From positions 1 through 64,000 of the forward strand of contig JAENWT010000015.1 in NCBI GenBank assembly GCA_016650125.1: a stretch of DNA of 64,000 bases. The letters run 5' to 3'. The DNA comes from Thermoleophilia bacterium (GTDB lineage: Bacteria > Actinomycetota > Thermoleophilia > Solirubrobacterales > 70-9). Of this stretch, positions 31,437 through 40,326 are shown piece after piece. A model generated the notes under the pieces. The model was not told the origin of the DNA, did not search any database, and saw nothing but the letters and a program-made list of their open reading frames with translations. The position numbers and the translations under genes were made by a program. Position 1 is the first letter of the stretch. Every line of letters starts with the position of its first letter.

Positions 31437-33319
31437 AGGATCGGGACCTCGGTCACGTCGGGGCCGTCGGACACGACGATCACCCGGCAGGGACGCTCGC
31501 GCAGAACCGTCTCCAGCGTCTTGCCGTAGAGCGGTGCGCCACGCCGGAAATGGAGCCCGATGACCAGTGCCGCGGCTTTGATCGCCTTGGCCTGCCGGGC
31601 CAGCGAATAGCCCTCCTGGCCAGGGCGCACGCGCTCGACCTTGCCGCTCACCCGGGTGCCGGCAACGAGCTTGGCGCGCTCGATCTTGGTCTGGGCAAGC
31701 TTCTCCTCCTCACGCATCGCCCCCTGGAGCGGCAGGTGTTTGGGCACGGTGAGCAGGGCCACGATGTGGATGCCGCGGCGGCGCTTCGAAGCGAGTTTGA
31801 CCGCCGTGGCCATCATGTCCTCGGAGAAAGGCTCGTCGGCCGGGAAGGCGATCATGACGCTCTTGTACTCGAGTTCCTCGACACCGAGCGGTTCGGGCAA
31901 CAGCACCTTGACGGTCTCCGACAGCGGCAGCTGGTGATGCCGACGATAGAGATAGTAGATCGTCCCGCCGACGACCAGCCAGCCGATTCCGACGGCAAGC
32001 GTCACCGGGTTGAGTGCCATCACCACCAGCCAGGCGGCGAAGGTGCCCAGCCCGCCCAGCACCGCGGAGAACGGGATCGAAGCGCCGAACCAGTTGAAGT
32101 TGAGGCGCGGCTTCCATTGCCGCTCCTTGTCCGGGAACTTGCGTCTGAGCTGGATGACCGCGGCGTGCGCGATCGTGAACGAGAGCATCGCACCGAAGGA
32201 GTACATCGTCGCCAGGAACTTGGCCTGGCCGGGGATCAGGGTGATGATCGCGAGGACCGCGAAGAGGATGATCGCGATGTACGGGGTCCGGTATGTCGGG
32301 TGGATCTGGCGCACCACCTCCGGCAGCTGCCGGTACTGCCCCATCGAGTAGCTCAGCCTGGAAACGCCGATAAGGCCCGCGTTGGTGGCGATGATCAGGA
32401 TGACCGCGGCCAGCACACCGACGTAGATCCGCAGGATGTCGGTCAGGCTCTGGCCCAGGCCGAGGTTTTCGACGATGCCGAGGATCGGGTCGTCGGCGAA
32501 GGTAGTGCCGAGTTCGGTGACGTAGTTGCCGGCCTGGTCCTGGAACACGGGCATCGCGGAGAGCGCGACGATCGGGATCAGCAGGTAGAGCGCCATCACC
32601 GCGATGACCACGAGCGCCACGCCCTGGGGCACCGACTTGGCGGCGTCGCGGGCCTCCTCGGACATGTTCGAGATCGTTTCGATGCCGGTGTAGGCGATCA
32701 TGCCGACCGCAATCCCGAGGGCGAAGTCGGACCAGCTCGGGGCGACACCGAGGTGAACGTTGGAGACAAGGATGTCGGGATCCAGCACGAGGAACAGGCC
32801 GATGCCGACCAGGATTATCTGGGTGGCCAGGTCGGCCACGGCGAGGATGATGTTGAGCCTGGCCGATTCCTGCCCGCCGCGGATGTTCAGCCAGGCGAGG
32901 AAGATGATCAGGATCGCGCCGCCGATCACGTCCCCCGGCGAGTTGCCGAGCGCCGGCCAGAAGACCGCCAGGTAGTGCGGCACGAAATAGGCCGAGATCG
33001 CGACCGTGATCGTGTAGTTCAACATCTGGCCCCAGGCCGCGATGAAGCTCACGACCTCGTTGAAGGCGTGGCGGGCGAAGCTCGATGAGCCGCCAGCCTC
33101 GGGATACATGACCGTCGCCTCGGCGTAGGACGCTGCAGTACAGACGAAGATCACTCCGGCGATGAGGAAGGCGAGCGGGGTCAGGCCGAGCGCGAAGGCC
33201 GCTGTGACGCCGAGGGCGTAGTAGATCGACGAGCCGACGTTGCCATAACCCGCCGAGAAAAGAGCGCCTGCCCCGTAGACGCGGCTGAGACTCTGATCGC
33301 GTGGTATTCGCTCAGCCAC
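31433..33319 (-). CDS. APC-superfamily permease with C-terminal USP domain (first)
   Basis: 628 aa, with twelve predicted helices and a USP-like cytoplasmic tail (about residues 475-628: KSVMIAFPADEPFSED, AAALVIGLHFRRGAPL, PCRVIVVSDG). Helix landmarks YPEAGGSSSFARHAFNE and AYTGIETISNMSEEA match the amino acid-polyamine-cation superfamily. It resembles the second permease throughout, so the pair arose by duplication and may form a heteromer. The start is GTG 33319. It is the first gene of the five-gene permease/RCK operon. Confidence 0.75.
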   Translation of the reverse strand: MAERIPRDQSLSRVYGAGALFSAGYGNVGSSIYYALGVTAAFALGLTPLAFLIAGVIFVCTAASYAEATVMYPEAGGSSSFARHAFNEVVSFIAAWGQMLNYTITVAISAYFVPHYLAVFWPALGNSPGDVIGGAILIIFLAWLNIRGGQESARLNIILAVADLATQIILVGIGLFLVLDPDILVSNVHLGVAPSWSDFALGIAVGMIAYTGIETISNMSEEARDAAKSVPQGVALVVIAVMALYLLIPIVALSAMPVFQDQAGNYVTELGTTFADDPILGIVENLGLGQSLTDILRIYVGVLAAVILIIATNAGLIGVSRLSYSMGQYRQLPEVVRQIHPTYRTPYIAIILFAVLAIITLIPGQAKFLATMYSFGAMLSFTIAHAAVIQLRRKFPDKERQWKPRLNFNWFGASIPFSAVLGGLGTFAAWLVVMALNPVTLAVGIGWLVVGGTIYYLYRRHHQLPLSETVKVLLPEPLGVEELEYKSVMIAFPADEPFSEDMMATAVKLASKRRRGIHIVALLTVPKHLPLQGAMREEEKLAQTKIERAKLVAGTRVSGKVERVRPGQEGYSLARQAKAIKAAALVIGLHFRRGAPLYGKTLETVLRERPCRVIVVSDGPDVTEVPIL

Positions 33320-33426
33320 GACGGCCCGATGAATTCCGCAATTGCACGGCGGCGACTCTACTCCGCCCGAACGCTCGAAGCGGCCGCGCCGGCAGTCCGC
33401 CGGTCAGCAACCGGGAGAAACGATGT

Positions 33427-33906
33427 TCAGGATGTCCCCCAGGCCCACTGCAGGGCCAGCGAAACGGCCTCTGGCGTCGATTCGGTGACTTTGAAGGCAA
33501 CCGGCATCGCCGCCTTCATCTCGGTGACCAGATCGGTGCCCGGATCAACCTCGAGGGTGAACCGGGCCCAGTCCCCTTCGCGCTTCACGCCTTTCACCTG
33601 GCGTACGCCCGGGAGGCCGCGAAGGGTGGCCTCGGCGACCGCGGCCATCGCCAGTTCCGGCAGCGGCGAAACCGTGACCGCCATCTCAAGGCCGTCATCC
33701 ACTTCCTCCGGGCGCGGAGCCGGTTCAGGGACCGGCTTCACCACCGGTGCCGCTGGCTGCACCGGGCCGAGTGACTCGACTGCGGCCATCAGCGAAGCGA
33801 CCTGATCGCCGAGGGTCTTGAGCTCACGGCTGATCGCGGTCGCGGAAGTCCTCAGACTCTCGACCTGCTCCTGATTCATCGCGTGGCCTTCCTCATCCTC
33901 GGACAC
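33427..33906 (-). CDS. Coiled-coil plus small alpha/beta domain protein, paralogue of the 42.8 kb gene
   Basis: 159 aa from GTG 33906, which has GGAGGAGG 8 nt upstream; an ATG at 33936 lacks proper spacing. The N-terminal helix (LRTSATAISRELKTLGDQVASLM) is followed by a Pro-rich linker and a C-terminal domain. That domain reads VTVSPLPELAM, GLPGV, GD, then a final MPVAFKVTES. It aligns without gaps to the protein at 42790-43308. The fold resembles ferredoxin-like (ACT/HMA) domains. A promoter TTGCGA/TAGTAT lies just upstream. Function unknown. Confidence 0.6.
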   Translation of the reverse strand: MSEDEEGHAMNQEQVESLRTSATAISRELKTLGDQVASLMAAVESLGPVQPAAPVVKPVPEPAPRPEEVDDGLEMAVTVSPLPELAMAAVAEATLRGLPGVRQVKGVKREGDWARFTLEVDPGTDLVTEMKAAMPVAFKVTESTPEAVSLALQWAWGTS

Positions 33907-33945
33907 GCTGGGTACCTCCTCCGAACGAACGCTCATCTCCCGGAC

Positions 33946-33973
33946 ATACTAGTTGAGCTACGACTGATCGCAA
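33946..33973 (-). promoter_or_regulatory. Promoter of the distal coiled-coil paralogue
   Basis: On the minus strand TTGCGA (33968-33973) and TAGTAT (33946-33951) are separated by 16 bp. Transcription would start near 33939 and lead into the Shine-Dalgarno of GTG 33906. This suggests the gene can be expressed separately from the glycan operon that precedes it. Confidence 0.5.
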
Positions 33974-33993
33974 AGGACCGGCTCGGAAAAAAA

Positions 33994-35583
33994 TCAGGGT
34001 GAATATATCTGGGCGGAAATGACGCACCAGTTCTCGTCCGGGTTCGGGTCGTTCGCTTTCCAGCGCGACGACACCAGTATCCGTTCGCCAGTGTTCAGCT
34101 GGAGGAAGAGCATCCCGTTGTTCGGCAACTTCGAGGCCAGCGGCCCGGTCTTCTGGGTCACCGCGAAATCGTCCGAGCCTTCCCGGGTGATGATCTTGCC
34201 GCCGGTCGGATTGTCGATGGTGAGCCGCCTGACCCCGCTGCGCCCGGCCTCACAGACCGCCTTGACTTCGCCCAGTCCGGGGAAGTCGACCGTGCTCACG
34301 GTGTTTTTCTCGGTGGCGTTGCGCTCGCGGCGCCAGACGATCTGCACCGAACGGGCGACCGGCTTGCTCTCGAGTTCGGTCTGGGTACGGAAGGTCGCAT
34401 TGACGTGACAGCGGGCGCTCTTCGGCTGGCTGAAGTCCCACTCCCAGTCCATGTCCAGGGTGGTCGGCGGAGCCAGGCTCGTGCCACCCGGGACCTCGAT
34501 CGGGCCGCGGTCGGAGATGATCCCCTGGAAGGCGCCGGTCGAGTACTTCTCGGGCGGGCCGAACTTGTTCAGGCCTTCACGGAAGTCGGGGCCGGTGCCA
34601 CGGGCGTATTTCGCCTCGCGGAGTGCCTTCTCGCTGTAGGTTCCCCAGTTCTTGTAAGTCCAGTTCATCATCGCCGCTTCACGCTTGCCGTTCGACGGGT
34701 AGAAGCGGATCCACTGCTGGTTCTGGTTGCAGACGATCTCTCCGTAGCCGATGCCGGGCGCGATGAAGCCGCCGGTCGAGCGCCCCTCGGACGTGCCGCC
34801 ACTCCAGCCGATCGTGACCCTCTGAATCTGCTCGCCGGTCTTGCTGACGGGCTTGGCACCACCGCCGCCGCGGACGAAGCGGAACTTCTGGACCGAACTG
34901 CGGTAAGTGCTGTCACCGACCTCCAGGCCATACAGGCGCACCCGGTACTCACCGGGAGCGAGGATGCCGTTGATCGGAAGCTCGGCGATGATCTGTTTGC
35001 CGGAGAGGTCGGGGATGACCTGCTCGGCGACCGTGGCGCCCTTCGAATTGATCAGGTTCACACGAACCCGGCCGATCGCGGTCCGGCGCACCGGCTGGAG
35101 AGTGAATCGCACGTTGCCCGCGTTGTCGCGGACCTTCGTGCTGTACGGCAGGGCCTTGAGCGGCAGGGTCGGGGCCTTGAACCTCCAGCCGCTGCTCCTG
35201 GTCCGGGAGTTCTTGCAGCCGCCCTTGCGCGCCGTGACTTCAATCCGGTACTTGCCGCGGCCGACCGAGCGCACCCGCTTGAGGTGGACGATCGAGGTGC
35301 GGCCGCCGGCCAGACGGCCGGTGATCCGGCCCTTGAGGTAGACGTTGCCGCCACGGATGACCTTGATCCGGGCAGAGTGCACCTTGCCGTTGGTGCGCAC
35401 GTAGACCCAAGCCTGCGCCTTTTCGAGCAACGCGGTCGGGTCGTGCGAGCTCAGCTTGACCGAGAGCGGCAGGCGCTTGCAGTGGTTGCCGGCCGAAGCG
35501 GGCGCAGCGAAGACCGCGACACCCAGAAAGATGGCGACGACGGCTGAAACTGAGAGAGAAATTGTACGAGGCACGGTAATCAT
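33994..35583 (-). CDS. Secreted multidomain protein of unknown function (529 aa)
   Basis: A signal peptide (residues 1-32, ending APASA) is followed by beta-rich segments. Residues about 33-150 look Ig/Big-like with basic repeats (RIKVIRGGNVYLKG) and two Cys. The middle and end carry conserved Trp/Gly/Cys segments (GYGEIVCNQNQQWIRFY and FSQPKSARCHVNATF). No catalytic motif is seen. ATG 35583 has AGAGGTG upstream. It follows the PstS-like gene by 50 nt and probably belongs to the exopolysaccharide operon as an exported matrix or surface protein. Confidence 0.6.
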   Translation of the reverse strand: MITVPRTISLSVSAVVAIFLGVAVFAAPASAGNHCKRLPLSVKLSSHDPTALLEKAQAWVYVRTNGKVHSARIKVIRGGNVYLKGRITGRLAGGRTSIVHLKRVRSVGRGKYRIEVTARKGGCKNSRTRSSGWRFKAPTLPLKALPYSTKVRDNAGNVRFTLQPVRRTAIGRVRVNLINSKGATVAEQVIPDLSGKQIIAELPINGILAPGEYRVRLYGLEVGDSTYRSSVQKFRFVRGGGGAKPVSKTGEQIQRVTIGWSGGTSEGRSTGGFIAPGIGYGEIVCNQNQQWIRFYPSNGKREAAMMNWTYKNWGTYSEKALREAKYARGTGPDFREGLNKFGPPEKYSTGAFQGIISDRGPIEVPGGTSLAPPTTLDMDWEWDFSQPKSARCHVNATFRTQTELESKPVARSVQIVWRRERNATEKNTVSTVDFPGLGEVKAVCEAGRSGVRRLTIDNPTGGKIITREGSDDFAVTQKTGPLASKLPNNGMLFLQLNTGERILVSSRWKANDPNPDENWCVISAQIYSP

Positions 35584-35633
35584 GATGTCAACACCTCTTA
35601 AACCGCCAATCAATGCGAAAGTAGCGGGGGTGC

Positions 35634-37055
35634 TTATTCGCCTTCGGCGGCTTGCTTGTTGCTCTGCTTGGCCGGCATCGAAGCGATGTCATAGAAGATG
35701 ATGTCCGGTTGCGACGTTCCGTCGAGCCAATCCTGCTCGGTGACCTGGACTTCGTCCGGCAGCGGCACCAGGGCGGCCTCTTCGGCCTGCTTCTGCGAAT
35801 TGGCGAGGGCCGAAGTGAGGAAGTCGTTGATGTCCGAGTCGTTCATGTTCTTCAGGTTCACGGTGAGCAGCAGCTGGCGCGACAGCGGGTAGGTCGCGTT
35901 GGTCACGGTGGCCTGCGACGGGAAGATGCATTCCGGCTTGCGGAAATCGTTGCTGGAGCTGACTTCCATCGGCCGCAGCTGCTCTTCGAAGGCTTCGTAG
36001 TACGAAAACCGGAAGAGGCCCATGGTGCCGCGGACCGATTCGATCCGGCGGGTCGCGTCGCGGTTCGCCCTGACGTAACGCCGCGAGTCCTTGGTGTCCG
36101 TCTTGAGGCTCTTCAAGGTCTTCTCGGCGTTGTCGAGGATGCGCTGATCCCGCTCCTTGGCCGACTTGCTGCGCTTGTCGCGGATGCCCTTGGCCTTCTC
36201 GTCTTCGGCGTCCTTGACCGCCTGCTTGGCGTCGGCGATCGAAGCGATGATCTGTTCGAAGACTTTCTGGGAAGGCGCAAATTCCTGGGCCGCGAGGGAA
36301 TCGCGGTTGGTGCCGACAACGGCGCGCCTGACGCCGGCATCGGTCGAGTAGGCTTGGTAGTCACCGCGGACCGAGAGCAGGGTCGGCTCATCGTCGCCGA
36401 GCACGTACTGGCCGAAGAAGCTGAAGACGTTGGAATCCTCATCCGGTCCGGCGACCTTCATGCGCGGTGCGCTGGCATCGAGGGTTACGTCGTGGTCGTA
36501 CCCGACCTGGGCCCAGGTGTTGATGCCCGATCCCGCCTGGAAGATGTTGCGGACCTCGTCGAAGCTGAGGCAGTCCACGCCGACGTCGGTCTCGTTCTTG
36601 ATCGCGAGGACCGCGGCGTCGGAGGCAATCTGGAACTGGACGGGCTGGATGCCGCGGGCGATGCATTGGCGGTACTCACCGGGAGAGATCGGCCGGGCCG
36701 AGTCGACGATGTCGTTCTGACCGGCGCAAAAGGCGTCAAAAGCGGTCTGCTCGTTGCCGCCGGTGGTGGTGACCGAAGCGTTCCCGCCCTGAAGCTCGTA
36801 CGTGGAGACCAGACGCTCGGTGAGTGAACCCTGCGCCTTGCCGGCGATCCGGATGGTGCCTTCGTTTCGCGGCGTCGCCCGGGTGACCGGCTCGCTGGTC
36901 TTGCCTTCGGTCGGTTCCTGGAACGTGGCGGCGCTACCTGTGGCGCCGGCGCTCTCGGGTGCTTCGTCGGTATCGACACCACAGCCGGTGACCACGGCCA
37001 GCAGGGCGAGGCCGGCGATCAGTGCCGCGATTTTACGTTTGAGCGAGATCATCAA
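35634..37055 (-). CDS. PstS-like solute-binding lipoprotein with helical insertion
   Basis: 473 aa. The lipobox is VTGC. The periplasmic-binding fold resembles PstS: SVTTTGGNEQTAFDAF, DIVDSARPIS, INTWAQVGYD and GPDEDSNVFSFF occupy the ligand-loop positions. Between lobes, residues about 262-330 form a highly charged coiled-coil-like insertion (KQAVKDAEDEKAKG and SKSAKERDQRILDNAEKT), not present in ordinary PstS. No pstCAB genes are adjacent. It overlaps the upstream lipoprotein gene by 4 nt. It may bind an anionic glycan or phosphate at the cell surface; the ligand is unknown. Confidence 0.7.
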   Translation of the reverse strand: MMISLKRKIAALIAGLALLAVVTGCGVDTDEAPESAGATGSAATFQEPTEGKTSEPVTRATPRNEGTIRIAGKAQGSLTERLVSTYELQGGNASVTTTGGNEQTAFDAFCAGQNDIVDSARPISPGEYRQCIARGIQPVQFQIASDAAVLAIKNETDVGVDCLSFDEVRNIFQAGSGINTWAQVGYDHDVTLDASAPRMKVAGPDEDSNVFSFFGQYVLGDDEPTLLSVRGDYQAYSTDAGVRRAVVGTNRDSLAAQEFAPSQKVFEQIIASIADAKQAVKDAEDEKAKGIRDKRSKSAKERDQRILDNAEKTLKSLKTDTKDSRRYVRANRDATRRIESVRGTMGLFRFSYYEAFEEQLRPMEVSSSNDFRKPECIFPSQATVTNATYPLSRQLLLTVNLKNMNDSDINDFLTSALANSQKQAEEAALVPLPDEVQVTEQDWLDGTSQPDIIFYDIASMPAKQSNKQAAEGE

Positions 37056-38371
37056 TCCTGTCCGTCCGCCTGGGTGCCACCGGAGGTCTCGTCCACCGAG
37101 GAACCGGTCGGCCCCTCAAGCGCTACGTCGCCCAGCGGCGGGTCCTGGAAGACCTCCGGAAGCCCAACGACTTCGAAGTCATCAAGCGTGAGCCAGCTCA
37201 GCTCCGGGCCGGCGATGATCTGGGCCGAAGTACCACGCGGCGCATACAAGGTGGGTACGGCCGAGCGGTCGACCACGATCGCGCCGTACTGACGGAGCGC
37301 AACGAGGATCGATTCGGCCGAGCGCCGGCGAGCGCCGCTGAGAAGCACGTCGGGCTTGCCGTCATGGTTGTTGTCAGCCAGGTCACGGTCTTCGGCGGTC
37401 ACGTTGGCGCGCAGCCGGATGCGCGCACCGGCCGGCAGCGAGCGGCCGTTGCCGACGCCGTCGGTGACCGAGGCCGGCTGGACGTAGTTCCGCCGGGCGA
37501 TGCCGGGAACCGCGATCGCGAGCGCGTGGTTGATGCGGCCCTGCGAGGCCTCTTCCGAGCCGATCACGCCGGCGAAGAGCGGCAGGCCCGAGCCACGGGC
37601 ACCCGGGGCACGCTGGGGGTCCTCGGAGATCGGTTTGCTGAAGCCGGGGCCGTCGAGCGTCCAGGCTTTCGAGTACTGGAAGGAGATCGAGTTGTCGCTC
37701 TGGCGGCGGGCACGCCAGAAGTCGTAGCCCATGCCGGCTTCGGTGTCGATCACGCTGAGCCAGCCGTCGTACCGCGGGTCCGGCGTCGTGTTCGACGGGA
37801 TCGACAACTCGTCGGGCACGTCCGGGTCGGTCGAGCCGCACTTCGACTGGCGGCAGACGAACTTGGTGAGCTCGGCGCCGTTACCGCCGGCTTCGACGAT
37901 CAGCGGCGACCAGGCTTCAGTGTTGACGTAAAGACCCTTGGTAACCCGGCGGACGATCGTCTCGATGCCCTTCTGGCCCTTGGCCTCGCGCACGGCACGG
38001 CGCTCGCCGGCCAGGTCGAGCATACGGGCCGAGGATGGATCGATCGGCAGTCCGTCCACTTCGGTGTTCCAGGGACTGTTTGCGGCGAAGAACCGTCCGC
38101 CGGCGACACCCTCGGAACTGCTCGAGTCGTTGGCTGTGGTCGAGCCCGAAGTCAGGTTGGAGCCGGTGTCCGAAGAAGAAGAGTTCGAGTCGGGGTTGGC
38201 GTTCGGGTCGCTCTGGGCGTTGCCTCCGTTGTTGTAGCTCTGCTTGCTGGTGTTGTTCGAGTCCTCCGAATTGTTGCCATCGTCACCGCAGGCGGCGATC
38301 CCGATCGAAAGCGCGGCGACCAGCGAAAAGATGACCAGCCAGCGGCTGGATTGACTGAGCCGCTCCATCAT
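37052..38371 (-). CDS. Lipoprotein of unknown family in the glycan operon (439 aa)
   Basis: The signal peptide has lipobox IAAC, followed by about 60 residues of Asn/Ser/Asp-rich linker. The folded part starts at FFAANSPWN and contains KGLYVNTEAWSPLIVEA, DPRYDGWLSVID, YDFWRARR and GRINHALAIAVP. These conserved Trp/Asp/His positions resemble a family of secreted actinobacterial proteins without known function. A glycan-binding or glycan-modifying role would fit the operon. It overlaps both neighbours by 4 nt. Confidence 0.65.
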   Translation of the reverse strand: MMERLSQSSRWLVIFSLVAALSIGIAACGDDGNNSEDSNNTSKQSYNNGGNAQSDPNANPDSNSSSSDTGSNLTSGSTTANDSSSSEGVAGGRFFAANSPWNTEVDGLPIDPSSARMLDLAGERRAVREAKGQKGIETIVRRVTKGLYVNTEAWSPLIVEAGGNGAELTKFVCRQSKCGSTDPDVPDELSIPSNTTPDPRYDGWLSVIDTEAGMGYDFWRARRQSDNSISFQYSKAWTLDGPGFSKPISEDPQRAPGARGSGLPLFAGVIGSEEASQGRINHALAIAVPGIARRNYVQPASVTDGVGNGRSLPAGARIRLRANVTAEDRDLADNNHDGKPDVLLSGARRRSAESILVALRQYGAIVVDRSAVPTLYAPRGTSAQIIAGPELSWLTLDDFEVVGLPEVFQDPPLGDVALEGPTGSSVDETSGGTQADGQD

Positions 38372-40326
38372 TCGCCTTCCAGCTCCGGCGTTGAAGATCC
38401 GGCACCGCTGGACGGCGTGCCGGTCGAATTGCTCGGCGTGGTGCCGGAGCTGGCGCCGGAAGAATCTGTGGTGGTACCCGCGGTTGCTGAAGTCGATGTC
38501 CGCGGGCCGTCGTTATTCGGGGTCGGCGGCGTGACCGGGGTGATCGGGCGCGGGGTGCTCTGCGGCTGGTTCCCGGTGCCGCCCGCCCCCTGCTCTTCCT
38601 GAGTCCGCGGTTTGGTCGGCGCGACCTCGATCAGGACGTAACGGTCGGTCTTGAAGATCGGGGTCAGTCCGGCTTCGCCACCGGCGACGGCCTGCGGGAA
38701 GGTCTGGCGGAGCTGATCGCCGGCGCGACTGATCGAGACCAGCATGTAGCCGACCTTGCCGAAGGGACTGTCGCGGGTGGCTTCCCAGCCACCCTCGTCC
38801 TTGTCGGCGCGGTCGAAGAAGATGTACGGCCGGCCGCTGGTGATCATCGGGCCGTAACTGAAGTTCTCGTCGACGAGAACTGAATCGTCGACCTGTGGCA
38901 GCTGGGTGTTGATGTATTCGGCCATGCTGATTTCCGGATCGATGCCGACCTGGTAACCACCGACCGATTCAGTGCCCTCCTGGGAGTCCTGGTCGTCGAC
39001 CCAGCGGGTGAACGCCTGGGCCTGGTCCTGGTACTCGTAGTTCTTCATCGCGTCCCAGCTGAGCGGAATCGCCGCAACCAGGCCGATGACCATGATAATT
39101 CCGACACCTATCCGCCAACTCGGTTCGGCCGCGTAGACCCAGGCGGCACCGGCCAGTGCGAGTAGCGCCAGCGGCAGGCCGGCGGAAAGGGTCATCAGGT
39201 CGGCTTGATCAGCCACCAGGACACGCGTCATCGGCACCGCGAGCGAAAAGACGATCAGGAAGAACAGGCCCCATGACAATCCGTCGCGCACCAATATCCC
39301 TGAAAGAACCAGAAGGATCACGGCCGCGAAGCCGAGCGGAGCGACGCCAAGCACGACGCTGAAGAGGTCGCCGAGCGCGTCCATCGGGCTCGAGGTCACA
39401 GCCTGGAGGGCTCCGGTCGTGTTGACCTGGATCATGCCCGTCTGCGCGGTGACCCACCCGAAAGGACTGCTCAGGACGATCGCGTTGAGCAGGATCCAGA
39501 CCAGGAGGGCATAGATGATCGGGGTGAGGAAGAGGATCAGCGAGGACCGGCGGCGATCCTCGCGGTCGTTGTGGCCACTTCCGATCGACATGACCGCGAT
39601 CGCAAGGCCGACCGCCCAGAGGGCGTAGCCGTAATCGATCATGATCGCCGCGCCGATCGCCAGGCCGGCAGCCACGAGGTGGCGGGTTTCGTCGGTCAGC
39701 TGCCAGGAGATGACCGCCAGAAGGGCGATCGCGGCGAACACCATGCCGAGCACGGTGATCTCGCCGTTGGCGGCGTAAAAGACGAACATCGGGTTGAGCC
39801 CGAAGAGCAGCAGCATGATGATCCGGAAGACCCCGGGGACCTCACAGCGGCGAAGGATCGAGTTGATTATCGCCATCAGGAAGCCGGCTGCCAGCGCGGT
39901 CAGCACGGGGATCGCGGTCAGCGAGGTCGCAAAGGGTTTGATGATCGCCAGCGGCACGTAGGCCACGGCTCCGAGCGGCGGGGCCGCGAGGGTCAGGGCC
40001 GCCAGCTTGGGCGGGGAGTTCCACCAGGTCATGTACGCCTCGTTGAGGCGGTGGAGCGAATCGAAGTTGACGATGCGGCCGTCGGTCAGCATGAAGTAGC
40101 CGATGAGGCCGTAGACCACAGCGAAGAAGATCGCGACGATCCAGCCCTCTGCGCTGGCCTGCGGCGCACCGCGGCGCTCGACGGCTTCGTCGTAGATGAT
40201 GACCGGATCGTTCGGGTCCGCACCGGCGAAATCCTGGCGGACGCGGGCGAGTTCCTGAGCCCGCTGGGACTCGTCGACATCGACCTCGGTCACACTGGTG
40301 GTGCGAACGGTGCGCTCAGTGGCCAT
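38368..40326 (-). CDS. GT-C-like polytopic membrane protein (652 aa)
   Basis: A cytoplasmic N-terminus of about 70 residues, about eleven helices, and a large extracytoplasmic C-terminal domain with a Pro/Thr/Ser tail. The first outer loop (VNFDSLHRLNEAYMTWWN) carries an Asp at the position used by lipid-linked GT-C transferases (PMT/ArnT style), which use polyprenyl-phosphate sugars. The ATG at 40326 overlaps the upstream stop by 1 nt (TGATG); a longer frame is a shadow of the GT2 gene. The GT-C assignment is from topology and the loop, not from a full motif. Confidence 0.65.
   Translation of the reverse strand: MATERTVRTTSVTEVDVDESQRAQELARVRQDFAGADPNDPVIIYDEAVERRGAPQASAEGWIVAIFFAVVYGLIGYFMLTDGRIVNFDSLHRLNEAYMTWWNSPPKLAALTLAAPPLGAVAYVPLAIIKPFATSLTAIPVLTALAAGFLMAIINSILRRCEVPGVFRIIMLLLFGLNPMFVFYAANGEITVLGMVFAAIALLAVISWQLTDETRHLVAAGLAIGAAIMIDYGYALWAVGLAIAVMSIGSGHNDREDRRRSSLILFLTPIIYALLVWILLNAIVLSSPFGWVTAQTGMIQVNTTGALQAVTSSPMDALGDLFSVVLGVAPLGFAAVILLVLSGILVRDGLSWGLFFLIVFSLAVPMTRVLVADQADLMTLSAGLPLALLALAGAAWVYAAEPSWRIGVGIIMVIGLVAAIPLSWDAMKNYEYQDQAQAFTRWVDDQDSQEGTESVGGYQVGIDPEISMAEYINTQLPQVDDSVLVDENFSYGPMITSGRPYIFFDRADKDEGGWEATRDSPFGKVGYMLVSISRAGDQLRQTFPQAVAGGEAGLTPIFKTDRYVLIEVAPTKPRTQEEQGAGGTGNQPQSTPRPITPVTPPTPNNDGPRTSTSATAGTTTDSSGASSGTTPSNSTGTPSSGAGSSTPELEGE

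Noticed and set aside
33994-35547. 380-aa plus-strand ORF opposite the secreted protein and similar long antisense frames elsewhere
   Set aside because: Composition is typical of third-position GC shadows (Arg/Ala/Asp-rich), and the opposite strand carries signal peptides, coupled starts and recognisable domains.
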